A stretch of 64,000 nucleotides of DNA from Streptomyces pseudovenezuelae (GCF_029892565.1 NZ_JARXVH010000011.1:248001-312000); one strand, 5' to 3'. Shown: positions 38,546 through 46,845, numbered from the stretch's first letter. Translations and numbers: made by a program. The notes: generated by a model from the sequence alone, not told the origin.

Positions 38546-40473
38546 ACGTCGCTCACGTACACGTTCGTGTTGCCACGGTCGTCGTCCGTCTTCGCCCACC
38601 AGACGTTGGTCCACTTGCCGGACGTCTCGCGGCGGCCCAGGTTCTCCTGGCAGAAGAAGTAGTTGGTGCCCGAGCCGAGGACACCGACCTCGGTGCCGGA
38701 GGCCGTGTAGGACTTGGCAGTCTGCCAGACCGTGCAGTTGTACTTGCCGCCGCCTATGGACGTGCAGGCCGGGTCCTCGGTGGGCTCGTCGCCACCGGTC
38801 GTACCGCCCGTGCCCGTCGTACCGCCGTCGCCGGAGCCGCCGCCCGTGGTCCCGCCACCACCGCTGGTGCCGCCGCCCGTGGTGCCGCCGCTCCCGGAGG
38901 TCTTGCCCGGGGCCGGGGTGTTGCCCGAGTCGGTGGGACCGTCCGTGTCCTTCCCACCGGCTCCCTTGCTCGCACTCGGCGACTCCTTGTCGCCCTGCTC
39001 GGTGGGCTTGTCGTCGGCCGAGCGGTCGGCGTCGGGGCTGCCGGTCACCGCCGACGCGGGGGTGCCGCCGGCGTCGACGGACGCGCCGGACTCCGTCTCC
39101 TTCTTGGCGTCGCCGTTGTTGTTCAACAGGGCGACGGAGGTGCCGGCCGCCGCGACGACGAGCGTGACGGCAACGGCCGCGAGCAGGACCTTGCCCTTGC
39201 GGCGCCGGGCGGAGGCGGGGGTCATGGTGCCGGTGTCGGACGGGTCCGGGGCTCCCGGCATCGCAGGCCCCAAGCCGTGCACGTCGGCTCCGCCGGTCGC
39301 TGGAGTCTGCGCCCCGGGCGCGGGCGTCGCCGACTCGGGCGGCCCGAAGCCCTGGGCGGCCGGGCCGGCCTGCTCCCCGCCACCGAATCCCGCGGCCGCC
39401 GGGCCGAACTGCCCAGCCACCGGGCCCACTTGCCCCTGCTCCCCGGACTCCGTCGCGGCGGCCGATCCGGCGTCCTGACCCGCCACCGGCTCCACCGGCC
39501 CGAATCCCGGGGGCACCGACGGGAGGCCGACCTCCGTCGCCTCGCGCGGCGGTGTCGCGGGCGTACCGCTCTCCCGCAGGGTCGTCGTCTGGACATCCGT
39601 GGGAACCGTGTCCGCCACCGCCTGGAGCAGGTCGCGGGCGTGCTCGGCGTCCGGGCGGGCCTCGGGGCGCTTGTCCATGAGCCGGCCCAGGACCGAAGCC
39701 AACGGGCCGGCGCGGCGGGGCTCGGGAAGGGGCTCGGAGACGATGGCGGTGAGGGTCGAGTACGTCGACGTACGGCGGAAGGGCGAGGCGCCCTCGACCG
39801 CGGCGTACAGCGTGGCACCCAGGGCCCATACGTCGGACGCCGGTCCGGGGTCGGCGCCCTGGGCGCGCTCGGGGGCCAAGTAGTCCAGGGAGCCCACGAG
39901 TTCGCCGCTGCGGGTGAGGTGGGTGGCCGAGCCGTCGCCCGGGTCGTCCATGGTCGCGATGCCGAAGTCGGTGAGCACGACGCGGCCCGAGCGCTCCAGC
40001 AGGATGTTGCCGGGCTTCACGTCACGGTGCAGGACGCCCGCGCGGTGGGCGGCGGCCAGCGCGTCCATCACCTTGGCGCCGATCCCGGCCACCTCGCGCG
40101 CGTCGAGGGTGCCGCGCTCGCGCAGCACGTCGTCCAGGGACGGGCCATCCACCAGCTCCATGACGATCAGCGGGCGGCCGTCGACCTCCGCCACGTCGTG
40201 TACCGCGATGACTCCGGCATGCCGCATCCGGGCCGCCGCACGGGCCTCACGCTGCATCCGCAGCCGCAGATCGGCGAGTTCGGGCCCGTCCGCGTCGTTG
40301 TACGTACGCAGTTCCTTGACCGCGACCTCGCGGCCCAGCACCTCGTCGATCGCACGCCAGACGACACCCATGCCGCCGCGCCCGAGCTGGGCGACGACGC
40401 GATAGCGCCCGGCGAGCAGTCGGCCCGTCCCGTCCGCCTGACTCTTTCCGTTGAAGGAATCCCCCGAAGACAC
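38491..40473 (-). CDS. Membrane-anchored Ser/Thr kinase with external sensor domain
   Basis: 660 residues from GTG at 40473 (GGAACGGGGC upstream). Hanks-type kinase (about 20-275): LGRGGMGVVWRA, Lys in VAVKELR, HRDVKPGNILL and DFGIA, with GSLDYLAPERA as the activation segment end. A 150-residue Gly/Pro/Ala-rich juxtamembrane linker with repeated GFGP and GPVAGQ motifs follows, one TM helix (about 425-447), an external Ser/Thr/Gly-rich stalk with GGTTGGG-type repeats, and a C-terminal domain of about 85 residues with four cysteines (DPACTS, YNCTVW, FFCQEN, GLPVC). It lacks PASTA repeats. The external domain should sense an extracellular cue. Confidence 0.92.
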   Translation of the reverse strand: MSSGDSFNGKSQADGTGRLLAGRYRVVAQLGRGGMGVVWRAIDEVLGREVAVKELRTYNDADGPELADLRLRMQREARAAARMRHAGVIAVHDVAEVDGRPLIVMELVDGPSLDDVLRERGTLDAREVAGIGAKVMDALAAAHRAGVLHRDVKPGNILLERSGRVVLTDFGIATMDDPGDGSATHLTRSGELVGSLDYLAPERAQGADPGPASDVWALGATLYAAVEGASPFRRTSTYSTLTAIVSEPLPEPRRAGPLASVLGRLMDKRPEARPDAEHARDLLQAVADTVPTDVQTTTLRESGTPATPPREATEVGLPSVPPGFGPVEPVAGQDAGSAAATESGEQGQVGPVAGQFGPAAAGFGGGEQAGPAAQGFGPPESATPAPGAQTPATGGADVHGLGPAMPGAPDPSDTGTMTPASARRRKGKVLLAAVAVTLVVAAAGTSVALLNNNGDAKKETESGASVDAGGTPASAVTGSPDADRSADDKPTEQGDKESPSASKGAGGKDTDGPTDSGNTPAPGKTSGSGGTTGGGTSGGGGTTGGGSGDGGTTGTGGTTGGDEPTEDPACTSIGGGKYNCTVWQTAKSYTASGTEVGVLGSGTNYFFCQENLGRRETSGKWTNVWWAKTDDDRGNTNVYVSDVYIKGGDNDAPVPGLPVC

Positions 40474-40568
40474 CGCTGCCCCGTTCCTGTGACACGTCAA
40501 TGCGTGCGACACAGACTACGGGGCGCGGGTGACAACGCCAGCCGCTGGTGACGGCTGTGACAGGGCCG

Positions 40569-41873
40569 CTACTTGGCCGAGACCGTCAGGTCGCCCCGGC
40601 GCGGCGCCGCGAAGCCCTCCAGGTCGGCCCGGGTCAGCCCGGTCGCGCGGGACACCTCGGCGATGTCGAGAGCGCCGCAGTCCAGACCGCGCAGCAGATA
40701 GCCGCCGAGGGCCTTGGCGGTCGCGGGCTCGTCCATGACGTCACCGCCGGCCCGGTTGACGTACCGGGTGAGGCGGAGGGCGGCCTGCTCGAAGCCCTCG
40801 CGGTAGAAGGCGAAGACGGCGGCGTAGCGGGTGGGGATGTGGCCGGGGTGCATGTCCCAGCCCTGGTAGTACGCGCGGGCCAGAGCCCGGCGGGTCAGTC
40901 CGTAGTGCAGTCGCCACGCGGCGTGGACCTTCTCGGTCGACCCCACGGGCAGCACGTTCGTCGAGCCGTCGGACACCCGCACGCCCGTGCCCGCCGCCGC
41001 GACCTGCATGATCGCCTTGGCGTGGTCGGCGGCCGGGTGGTCGCTGGCCTGGTAGGCGGCGGAGACACCGAGACAGGCGCTGTAGTCGAAGGTGCCGTAG
41101 TGCAGTCCGGTGGCGCGGCCCTCGGCGGCCTGGATCATGCGGGCGACGGTGGCGGTGCCGTCGGTGGCGAGGATGGACTGACTGGTCTCGATCTGGATCT
41201 CGAAGCCGATCCGCCCGGGCTCCAGACCGCGCGCCTTCTCGAAGGCCTCCAGGAGCCGCACCATGGCGGTGACCTGCTCCGGGTACGTCACCTTGGGCAG
41301 CGTCAGCACCAGCCCGTCGGGCAGCCCGCCGGCCTCGATCAGTCCGGTGAGGAAGATGTCCAGGGTGCGGATGCCCCGGTCCCGCACCGGCGCCTCCATG
41401 CACTTCATACGGATGCCCATGTACGGCGCCGCGGTCCCCTTCTCGTACGCCTCCGCGATCAGGCGAGCCGCGCGGGCCGCCGCCTCGTCCTCCTCGGCGT
41501 CGGGGCGGGGGCCGTAGCCGTCCTCGAAGTCGACGCGGAGGTCCTCGATGGGCTCGCGCTCCAACTTGGCACGCACGCGCGCGTAAACGGGCTCTGCGAG
41601 GTCGTCGCTCAGACCGAGCACCGCGGCGAAGGAGGCGGCGTCGGGGGCGTGTTCGTCGAGGGCGGCGAGCGCCCGGTCGCCCCAGGAACGGATGGTGTCG
41701 GCGGCGAAGACGTCACCGGGCACGTACACGGTGTGGACGGGCTGGCGGCTGCCGGGGTCTCCGGGGTAGCGGCGCTCCAGTTCGGCGTCGACCGGGGCGA
41801 GGGAGGCGCTGATCTCCTCACTGACGGCACCCGCGAGGCTCGTCGACACGTTCTCCTGCTGGCCCTGACCCAT
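40569..41873 (-). CDS. DUF6986 / HpcH-HpaI aldolase-like protein
   Basis: 434 residues. The TIM-barrel HpcH/HpaI (citrate lyase beta-like) superfamily pattern is visible: VDFEDGYGPRPDAEEDE (metal-binding Asp/Glu), RIGFEIQIETSQSILA (catalytic Glu), and a C-terminal block YYQGWDMHPGHIPTRY. The domain order matches the actinobacterial DUF6986 family, annotated as aldolase. It probably cleaves or forms a C-C bond in an acyl-CoA or keto-acid substrate; the substrate is not shown. An 18-bp inverted repeat at 41899-41916 just upstream suggests single-gene regulation. Confidence 0.83.
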   Translation of the reverse strand: MGQGQQENVSTSLAGAVSEEISASLAPVDAELERRYPGDPGSRQPVHTVYVPGDVFAADTIRSWGDRALAALDEHAPDAASFAAVLGLSDDLAEPVYARVRAKLEREPIEDLRVDFEDGYGPRPDAEEDEAAARAARLIAEAYEKGTAAPYMGIRMKCMEAPVRDRGIRTLDIFLTGLIEAGGLPDGLVLTLPKVTYPEQVTAMVRLLEAFEKARGLEPGRIGFEIQIETSQSILATDGTATVARMIQAAEGRATGLHYGTFDYSACLGVSAAYQASDHPAADHAKAIMQVAAAGTGVRVSDGSTNVLPVGSTEKVHAAWRLHYGLTRRALARAYYQGWDMHPGHIPTRYAAVFAFYREGFEQAALRLTRYVNRAGGDVMDEPATAKALGGYLLRGLDCGALDIAEVSRATGLTRADLEGFAAPRRGDLTVSAK

Positions 41874-41898
41874 CCCGCACCCTCCTGTTTTCCACTGT

Positions 41899-41916
41899 AC
41901 GGAATCAACAATCCGT
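41899..41916. promoter_or_regulatory. Inverted repeat ACGGA-N8-TCCGT
   Basis: Located 26 bp upstream of the DUF6986 start codon. The arms resemble the half-sites of IclR-family operators, but no regulator is adjacent. The rest of 41874-42130 shows no gene. Confidence 0.45.
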
Positions 41917-42130
41917 TGAATGAAGTTATCTGGGCATCTTCGGGATGGTCAACACCGTGTCCACGGGAAGCCACACAGCCATCCCGACATGTTCACGCCC
42001 ATCTCACCCGCGGGTATGACTCCCGGGTATCTCCCTTGTGCAACGCACGACACACCACACGCACGCCCCTTCACACGCACGACTCGCCATACTCACGACG
42101 CGTCCGGCTGTTGCCACCGAAGGAGCCTCC

Positions 42131-43072
42131 GTGCCGAGCTCTCGCCGAGTCACCCGCCGCCTGGGCCTCAAAGCCGTGTTGGCCGCGGCGGTCACCGTGC
42201 CCCTCTCCAGCGCCGCGATTCCCCCCTCGTCCGCGTCATCCACCTCCTCGGCCCCCTCCACCTCGGCACGAGCGGGTCGAGTGCGCCGCGCACCCCTCCT
42301 CGACGTCATGACCTTCAACCTGCGCTTCGCCGGCACCGCCGAACCCAACAGCTGGCACGACCGCCGACCGGTGATGCGCGAACTGCTGCGCAGCGCGCGC
42401 CCCCAGATCATCGGCACCCAGGAAGGCCTCTACCAGCAACTGCGCGACATCGACGCCGACCTCGGACCGGACTACGACTGGATCGGCACCGGCCGCGAGG
42501 GAGGCAGCCGCGACGAGTCCACGGCGATCTACTACGACCTGCGGCGCCTGGTCCCCGTCGAGCACTACACCTTCTGGCTCTCCGACACCCCGGAGGTCAT
42601 CCGCTCGAAGACCTGGGGCGCCGCCTTCCCCCGCATCGTCACCTGGGTCCGATTCAGCGATCTCGCCGACGACGGGCGGGAGTTCTACGTCCTCAACACC
42701 CACTTCGACCACGTAAGCCAGTACGCGCGCGAGCGCAGCGCCACGCTGATGACCCAGCGGATCGCGGAGTTCGACCGCACCCTGCCCGTCGTGGTCACCG
42801 GCGACTTCAACGTCGCCGCGCACAAGAACCCGGCCTACGACACCCTGGTGGGCTCGGGACTCGTCGACACGTGGAACGCGGCGGAACAGCGCAGCGCCCT
42901 GTACGGGACCTTCCACAGCTACCGGGAACCCGCGCCGAACGGCGACCGCATCGACTGGATCCTGACCTCCCCGGGTGTCCGGACGAACCGGGCGACGATC
43001 AACACCTTCTCCCTGAACGGCCAGTTCCCCAGCGACCACCTGCCCGTACAGGCGTCACTGACCCTGGGATGA
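42131..43072 (+). CDS. Secreted endonuclease/exonuclease/phosphatase-family protein
   Basis: 313 residues from GTG at 42131 with AAGGAG 7 nt upstream. Signal peptide about 1-35 with SSRRVTRRLGLKAVL (twin-arginine-like) and a hydrophobic core, then a Ser/Thr/Pro linker. EEP catalytic motifs: FNLRF, QIIGTQEG (metal-binding Glu), NTHFDH, VTGDFNVAA and SDHLPV (terminal Asp-His). It is likely an extracellular phosphodiesterase/phosphatase acting on nucleotides, lipids or phosphorylated sugars. Followed by a strong terminator. Confidence 0.92.
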   Translation: MPSSRRVTRRLGLKAVLAAAVTVPLSSAAIPPSSASSTSSAPSTSARAGRVRRAPLLDVMTFNLRFAGTAEPNSWHDRRPVMRELLRSARPQIIGTQEGLYQQLRDIDADLGPDYDWIGTGREGGSRDESTAIYYDLRRLVPVEHYTFWLSDTPEVIRSKTWGAAFPRIVTWVRFSDLADDGREFYVLNTHFDHVSQYARERSATLMTQRIAEFDRTLPVVVTGDFNVAAHKNPAYDTLVGSGLVDTWNAAEQRSALYGTFHSYREPAPNGDRIDWILTSPGVRTNRATINTFSLNGQFPSDHLPVQASLTLG

Positions 43073-43075
43073 GCA

Positions 43076-43113
43076 GAGGCCCCCACGACCGTCGAAACGG
43101 TCGCGGGGGCCTC
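43076..43113. terminator. Bidirectional terminator
   Basis: 17-bp stem with one mismatch and a CGAA tetraloop, arms starting GAGGCCCCCACGACCGT. Placed between the convergent EEP-phosphatase and etfA genes. Confidence 0.92.
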
Positions 43114-43152
43114 GTAAAGCCGTAGCACAAGTCAGGGGCAACCCCAACCGGA

Positions 43153-44115
43153 TCAGCCCTTGCGGGTGTTGACCTCTTCGGTGAGCTGGGGGACGACGTC
43201 GAAGAGGTCGCCGACGACGCCGTAGTCGACGAGGTCGAAGATCGGGGCCTCGGCGTCCTTGTTGACCGCCACGATCGTCTTGGAGGTCTGCATGCCCGCG
43301 CGGTGCTGGATCGCGCCGGAGATGCCGTTGGCGATGTACAGCTGCGGCGACACGGACTTGCCGGTCTGGCCGACCTGGTTGGTGTGCGGGTACCAGCCCG
43401 CGTCCACGGCGGCGCGGGAGGCGCCGACGGCCGCACCGAGGGAGTCGGCGAGGGCCTCGATGATCGCGAAGTTGTCGGCGCCGTTGACGCCCCGGCCGCC
43501 GGAGACCACGATCGCGGCCTCGGTCAGCTCCGGGCGGCCGGTCGACTCGCGCGGGGTGCGCGCGGTGACCTTGGTGCCGGTGGCCTGGTCGGAGAACGTC
43601 ACGTTCAGCGCCTCGACCGCACCGGCGGCCGGAGCGGCCTCCACGGCGGCGGAGTTGGGCTTGACCGTGATGACCGGGGTGCCCACGGAGACGCGGGTCT
43701 TGGTGGTGAAGGAGGCGGCGAACACCGACTGGGTGGCCACCGGACCCTCGTCGCCGGCTTCCAGGTCGACGGCGTCGGTGAGGACGCCGGACTTGATGCG
43801 CAGCGCGAGACGGGCGGCGATCTCCTTGCCCTCGGCGGAGGACGGCACCAGGACGGCGGCCGGGGAGACGGCCGCGACGGCGGCCTGGAGGGCGTCGACC
43901 TTGGGGACGACCAGGTAGTCGGCGTACTCGGACGCGTCGTGCGTGAGGACCTTCACCGCGCCGTGCTCGGCGAGCGTGGCGGCGGTGTCGGCGGCACCGT
44001 TGCCGAGAGCGACGGCGACGGGCTCGCCGATGCGGCGGGCCAGGGTCAGCAGTTCCAGGGTGGGCTTGCGGACGGCACCGTCCACGTGATCGACGTAGAC
44101 GAGAACTTCAGCCAT
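43153..44115 (-). CDS. etfA: Electron transfer flavoprotein alpha subunit
   Basis: 320 residues from ATG at 44115. Domain I AEVLVYVDHVDGAVRKPTLELLTLARRIG, the FAD-binding domain II with GRPELTEAAIVVSGGRGVNGADNF, VGASRAAVDAGWYPHTNQVGQTGKSVSPQLYIANGISGAIQHRAGMQTS, and the C-terminal NKDAEAPIFDLVDYGVVGDLFDVVPQLTEEV. It accepts electrons from acyl-CoA dehydrogenases and passes them to the quinone pool through ETF:QO. It follows etfB with a 55-bp gap, in the normal order. The longer frame upstream to 44478 is antisense noise over etfB. Confidence 0.98.
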   Translation of the reverse strand: MAEVLVYVDHVDGAVRKPTLELLTLARRIGEPVAVALGNGAADTAATLAEHGAVKVLTHDASEYADYLVVPKVDALQAAVAAVSPAAVLVPSSAEGKEIAARLALRIKSGVLTDAVDLEAGDEGPVATQSVFAASFTTKTRVSVGTPVITVKPNSAAVEAAPAAGAVEALNVTFSDQATGTKVTARTPRESTGRPELTEAAIVVSGGRGVNGADNFAIIEALADSLGAAVGASRAAVDAGWYPHTNQVGQTGKSVSPQLYIANGISGAIQHRAGMQTSKTIVAVNKDAEAPIFDLVDYGVVGDLFDVVPQLTEEVNTRKG

Positions 44116-44170
44116 GGGAATGGTCTCCTGCGTGCTTGCGAAGTCTGAGGGGCGGTAAGCGAGTTGGGCC

Positions 44171-44959
44171 TTAGATGAACTTCTGGCCCGCGAGGAACTC
44201 GGCGAGCTGCTTGCCGCCCTCGCCCTCGTCCTTGACGATCGTGCCGGCGGTGCGCGCCGGGCGCTCGGCCGCGGAGTCGACGGCGGTCCAGGCGCCTTCC
44301 AGGCCGACCTCGTCCGTCTCGATCTCCAGGTCGGACAGGTCCCAGGCCTCGACCGGCTTCTTCTTCGCCGCCATGATGCCCTTGAAGGACGGGTAACGCG
44401 CCTCGCCCGACTGGTCGGTGACCGACACGACCGCGGGGAGGGAGGCTTCCAACTGCTCGGAGGCGGTGTCGCCGTCACGGCGGCCCTTGACGACCCCGTC
44501 CTCGACGGAGACCTCGGACAGCAGCGTGACCTGCGGGACGCCCAGGCGCTCCGCGAGCAGGGCCGGGACGATGCCCGCGGTGCCGTCGGTGGAGGCCATG
44601 CCGGAGACGACCAGGTCGAAGCCGGCCTTCTCGATCGCCTTCGCCAGCACCAGCGAGGTACCGATCGCGTCCGTGCCGTGCAGGTCGTCGTCCTCTACGT
44701 GGATCGCCTTGTCCGCACCCATGGAAAGCGCCTTGCGCAGCGCGTCCTTGGCGTCCTCGGGACCCACCGTCAGGACGGTGATCTCCACGTCGTCGTCGGA
44801 GTTCTCCGAGATCTGCAGCGCCTGCTCGACCGCGTACTCATCCAGTTCGGAGAGCAGACCGTCCACGTCGTCCCGGTCGACGGTCAGGTCATCGGCGAAG
44901 TGCCGGTCGCCAGTGGCGTCGGGCACGTACTTCACAGTGACAACGATCCTCAAGCTCAC
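44171..44959 (-). CDS. etfB: Electron transfer flavoprotein beta subunit
   Basis: 262 residues from GTG at 44959 (AGGAG 7-8 nt upstream). SLRIVVTVKYVPDATGDR start, VEQALQISENSDDDVEITVLTVGPEDAKDALRKALSMGADKAIHV (AMP-binding region) and LPAVVSVTDQSGEARYPSFKGIMAAKKKPVE. With etfA it forms the heterodimeric flavoprotein. A 5' UTR hairpin (44992-45010) with an A-tract precedes the binding site, and operator-like repeats lie farther upstream (45068-45110). Confidence 0.98.
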   Translation of the reverse strand: MSLRIVVTVKYVPDATGDRHFADDLTVDRDDVDGLLSELDEYAVEQALQISENSDDDVEITVLTVGPEDAKDALRKALSMGADKAIHVEDDDLHGTDAIGTSLVLAKAIEKAGFDLVVSGMASTDGTAGIVPALLAERLGVPQVTLLSEVSVEDGVVKGRRDGDTASEQLEASLPAVVSVTDQSGEARYPSFKGIMAAKKKPVEAWDLSDLEIETDEVGLEGAWTAVDSAAERPARTAGTIVKDEGEGGKQLAEFLAGQKFI

Positions 44960-44991
44960 GCCGGCTCTCCTACTGCTTCGTCTTTTTTTCG

Positions 44992-45010
44992 GCTGCCTCT
45001 TGCAGGCAGC
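44992..45010 (-). promoter_or_regulatory. 5' UTR hairpin upstream of etfB
   Basis: GCTGCCT-N5-AGGCAGC, seven-bp stem, followed on the transcript by seven A residues (44989-44983) and then the ribosome binding site. It may act on mRNA stability or initiation. It is not a terminator in this orientation. Confidence 0.5.
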
Positions 45011-45067
45011 ATAGGCGCCCCAAGCGGCCGATCCCGGTCGGGGCGGGCTGCGCTCCGAACGAAATAT

Positions 45068-45110
45068 TACTCGCCAGTACACCCAGTTCCTGCCCGCTAA
45101 GCAAGCGCTT
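45068..45110. promoter_or_regulatory. Operator-like repeats in the etfB promoter region
   Basis: TACT-CGCC-AGTA (45068-45079), an inverted repeat reminiscent of TetR-type fatty-acid regulators, and AAGCGCTT (45103-45110), a second palindrome 24 bp on. Both lie 109-151 bp upstream of the etfB start. Regulation by an acyl-CoA-responsive TetR protein is an inference. Confidence 0.45.
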
Positions 45111-45189
45111 TGAACTGTGACCTGTGCAACGCAGCGTAATCGGAACCCGACGGCTCCGCAGAACGGCGGCCCAGCGACGCAGGGGACGT

Positions 45190-45705
45190 TCAGTCCCGCA
45201 GACCGCTGAAGTGCCCTTGGTGGTAGAGGAGCGGACGGCCGGGACCGGCGGGGTCGCCGAGCACGAACTCGGCGAGGACGACCCGGTGGTCCCCCGCGGG
45301 CACGCGCGCGTGGACCCGGCAGACGAGCCAGGCGAGGACGTCGTCGAGGACCGGAACTCCTTCGGGACCCTCGCGCCATGCCGTGGGTTCCCCGAAGCGG
45401 TCGGCGCCGCTCCTTGCAAAGGTGGCCGCCAACTCCTGTTGGTGCTCCCCGAGTATGTGAACGCCGATGTGCTCGGTGGCCGATATCGCCGGCCAGCTGG
45501 AGGCGCCGGTGCTGATGCCGAAGGAGAGGAGCGGGGGCTCGGCGGAGACGGAGGTGAGGGAGGTGGCGGTGAAGCCGACCGGGCCCGTCTCACCGAGTGC
45601 GGTGATCACCGCGACGCCCGCCGCATGCCGGCGGAAGACGGAGCGCAGCAGGTCGGGAGAGGCGAGTTGAGGGGTACGGGCGCCTATGTCGGGCGTGGCC
45701 GTCAT
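45190..45705 (-). CDS. Flavin reductase family protein
   Basis: 171 residues from ATG at 45705 (GAAGGA 9 nt upstream). FMN-binding split barrel: LRSVFRRHAAGVAVITALGETGPVGFTATSLTSVSAEPPLLSFGIS, the ISATEHIGVHILGEHQQELA helix and the HRVVLAEFVLGDPAG strand. These enzymes supply reduced flavin to monooxygenases or act directly on flavin-like substrates. It is preceded by a Cys-containing leader peptide ORF (45751-45831), a hallmark of sulfur-responsive actinobacterial genes, so it may serve reductive sulfur or sulfonate metabolism. Confidence 0.92.
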   Translation of the reverse strand: MTATPDIGARTPQLASPDLLRSVFRRHAAGVAVITALGETGPVGFTATSLTSVSAEPPLLSFGISTGASSWPAISATEHIGVHILGEHQQELAATFARSGADRFGEPTAWREGPEGVPVLDDVLAWLVCRVHARVPAGDHRVVLAEFVLGDPAGPGRPLLYHQGHFSGLRD

Positions 45706-45750
45706 GGAGTTGTTCCTTCTGGGAAGAGGGGCGAGCGGGTCCGTGGCTGC

Positions 45751-45831
45751 TCAGCAGCCCGGACAGCGCGCACTCGCGGTGCGGGCCAGATCCACGTGGA
45801 CCCGCCCGAAGAGAAGGAGTTCCGAAGGCAT
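45751..45831 (-). CDS. Cys-terminated leader peptide upstream of flavin reductase
   Basis: 26 codons, ATG at 45831 to TGA at 45751. The peptide begins MPSELLLFGRVHVDLARTAS and ends with the pattern ARCPGC. The RxHVDLxRxxSAxC core matches the family of actinobacterial short leader peptides found before sulfur and cysteine genes, which are thought to sense Cys supply by attenuation. It ends 46 bp before the flavin reductase ATG. Too short for most gene callers. The Cys codons (TGT, TGC) are at positions 23 and 26 just before the stop. Confidence 0.8.
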   Translation of the reverse strand: MPSELLLFGRVHVDLARTASARCPGC

Positions 45832-45914
45832 ACAGTCAGGTTGACGATAGGTGGTGCGCGCAGTCAAGTACGTTCCGGCATATGGGAGATGCCTCACCGT
45901 CCGCGACACAGTCG

Positions 45915-46328
45915 TCAAACCGCCTCCCCCAGTGCCGCGATCACGTCGGCCTTGCGCGGCTGGCCGGTGGCACGCCGAACGACCCGGCCGTCGGCGTCGA
46001 GGACCAGGACGGTCGGGGTCTTGAGGATGTCGAGTTCACGGACGAGGTCCAGGTGGTCCTCGGCGTCGATCTCGACGTGGGTCACGCCCGGGACCAGGTC
46101 CGCGACCTCGCCGAGGACCCGTCGAGTCGCCCGGCAGGGCGCGCAGAAGGCGCTGGAGAACTGGACGAGCGTGGCCCGCTCGCCGAGTTCGGCGCCCAAC
46201 TCGCCCGCGCCGAGCCGCTTTCCGTCGTCGCGCCCGCGCACCCGTACCCTCCCGCTCCGCCGCCGCTGCAGCACTCCGTAGGCGCTCGCCACCGCGAGCA
46301 CCGCCACGCACACCACGAGTCCGGTCAT
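45915..46328 (-). CDS. Thioredoxin-family membrane-tethered protein
   Basis: 137 residues from ATG at 46328 (another ATG at 46343). An N-terminal hydrophobic helix (about 1-18, TGLVVCVAVLAVASAYGV) anchors the protein, followed by a short basic linker and a thioredoxin fold with active site FSSAFCAPCRATRRVL (CxxC = CAPC), the cis-Pro region DILKTPTVLVLDADGRVV. A SigR-like promoter (46365-46336) with -35 GGGAAT precedes it. It is divergent from the DUF4395 gene, a usual partner of thioredoxin-type sulfur proteins. Confidence 0.85.
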   Translation of the reverse strand: MTGLVVCVAVLAVASAYGVLQRRRSGRVRVRGRDDGKRLGAGELGAELGERATLVQFSSAFCAPCRATRRVLGEVADLVPGVTHVEIDAEDHLDLVRELDILKTPTVLVLDADGRVVRRATGQPRKADVIAALGEAV

Positions 46329-46335
46329 CTTGGGT

Positions 46336-46365
46336 CCAAGCATTCACGAGACTGCAAAGATTCCC
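46336..46365 (-). promoter_or_regulatory. SigR-like promoter of the thioredoxin gene
   Basis: Minus strand GGGAAT (46365-46360), 18-nt spacer, GCTTGG (46341-46336), close to the Streptomyces SigR consensus GGGAAT-N16-19-GTT. The T in the second position of the -10 is replaced by C, so the match is imperfect. Confidence 0.4.
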
Positions 46366-46403
46366 GCTGACTGAAATCGTTCCCCGTACGGAATGCTTGA
46401 TTC

Positions 46404-46820
46404 ATGGACATCGATGTGCGGGGCCCCCGCTTCGGAGCGGCCCTGACGACCGTCGTGCTGGCGGTCGTGCTGATCACCGGGAACGTCTGGCTGCTCGCCT
46501 GGCAGACGCTCGCGTTCGCGCTCGGCGCGGCAGGCGGGGTGGGGCGGTCGCCGTACGGCTGGCTGTTCCGGAAGGTCGTACGTCCCCGGATCGGGCCGCC
46601 GACGGAGTTCGAGCCGCCGGAGCCGCCGCGGTTCGCGCAGGCGGTCGGACTGGCCTTCGCGGTCGTCGGGCTCCTCGGTTTCACGGTGGGTCCCGAGTGG
46701 CTCGGACTGGCGGCGACGGGTGCCGCGCTCGCGGCGGCTTTCCTCAATACCGCGTTCGGGTACTGCCTGGGGTGCGAGATGTACCTGGTTCTGCGCCGCG
46801 TCACGGCAAGCGCGGAGTGA
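46404..46820 (+). CDS. DUF4395 membrane protein
   Basis: 138 residues. Opening MDIDVRGPRFGAALTTVVLA and the terminal GYCLGCEMYLVLRR are the DUF4395 hallmarks; three or four TM helices fill the middle. The CxxC near the C-terminus (CLGC) is conserved. In many actinobacteria DUF4395 genes sit beside thioredoxin or sulfurtransferase genes, as here (46328, divergent). It probably handles sulfur or thiol redox at the membrane, but the role is not established. An 8-nt-loop hairpin at 46846-46865 follows. Confidence 0.87.
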   Translation: MDIDVRGPRFGAALTTVVLAVVLITGNVWLLAWQTLAFALGAAGGVGRSPYGWLFRKVVRPRIGPPTEFEPPEPPRFAQAVGLAFAVVGLLGFTVGPEWLGLAATGAALAAAFLNTAFGYCLGCEMYLVLRRVTASAE

Positions 46821-46845
46821 TCAGGAAGTAAAGGGCACTTAAAAG

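Noticed and set aside
37801..40551. A 916-codon plus-strand frame
   Set aside because: It is antisense to the kinase gene and has Arg/Gly/Ala shadow composition with no domain.
44983..45010. Intrinsic terminator made of a T7 tract and hairpin
   Set aside because: On the plus strand the T-tract precedes the hairpin and on the minus strand the hairpin is followed by A, not T, so neither orientation is an intrinsic terminator.
45124..46281. A 385-codon plus-strand frame spanning the flavin reductase and thioredoxin genes
   Set aside because: It runs antisense to three real genes and resembles no protein family.
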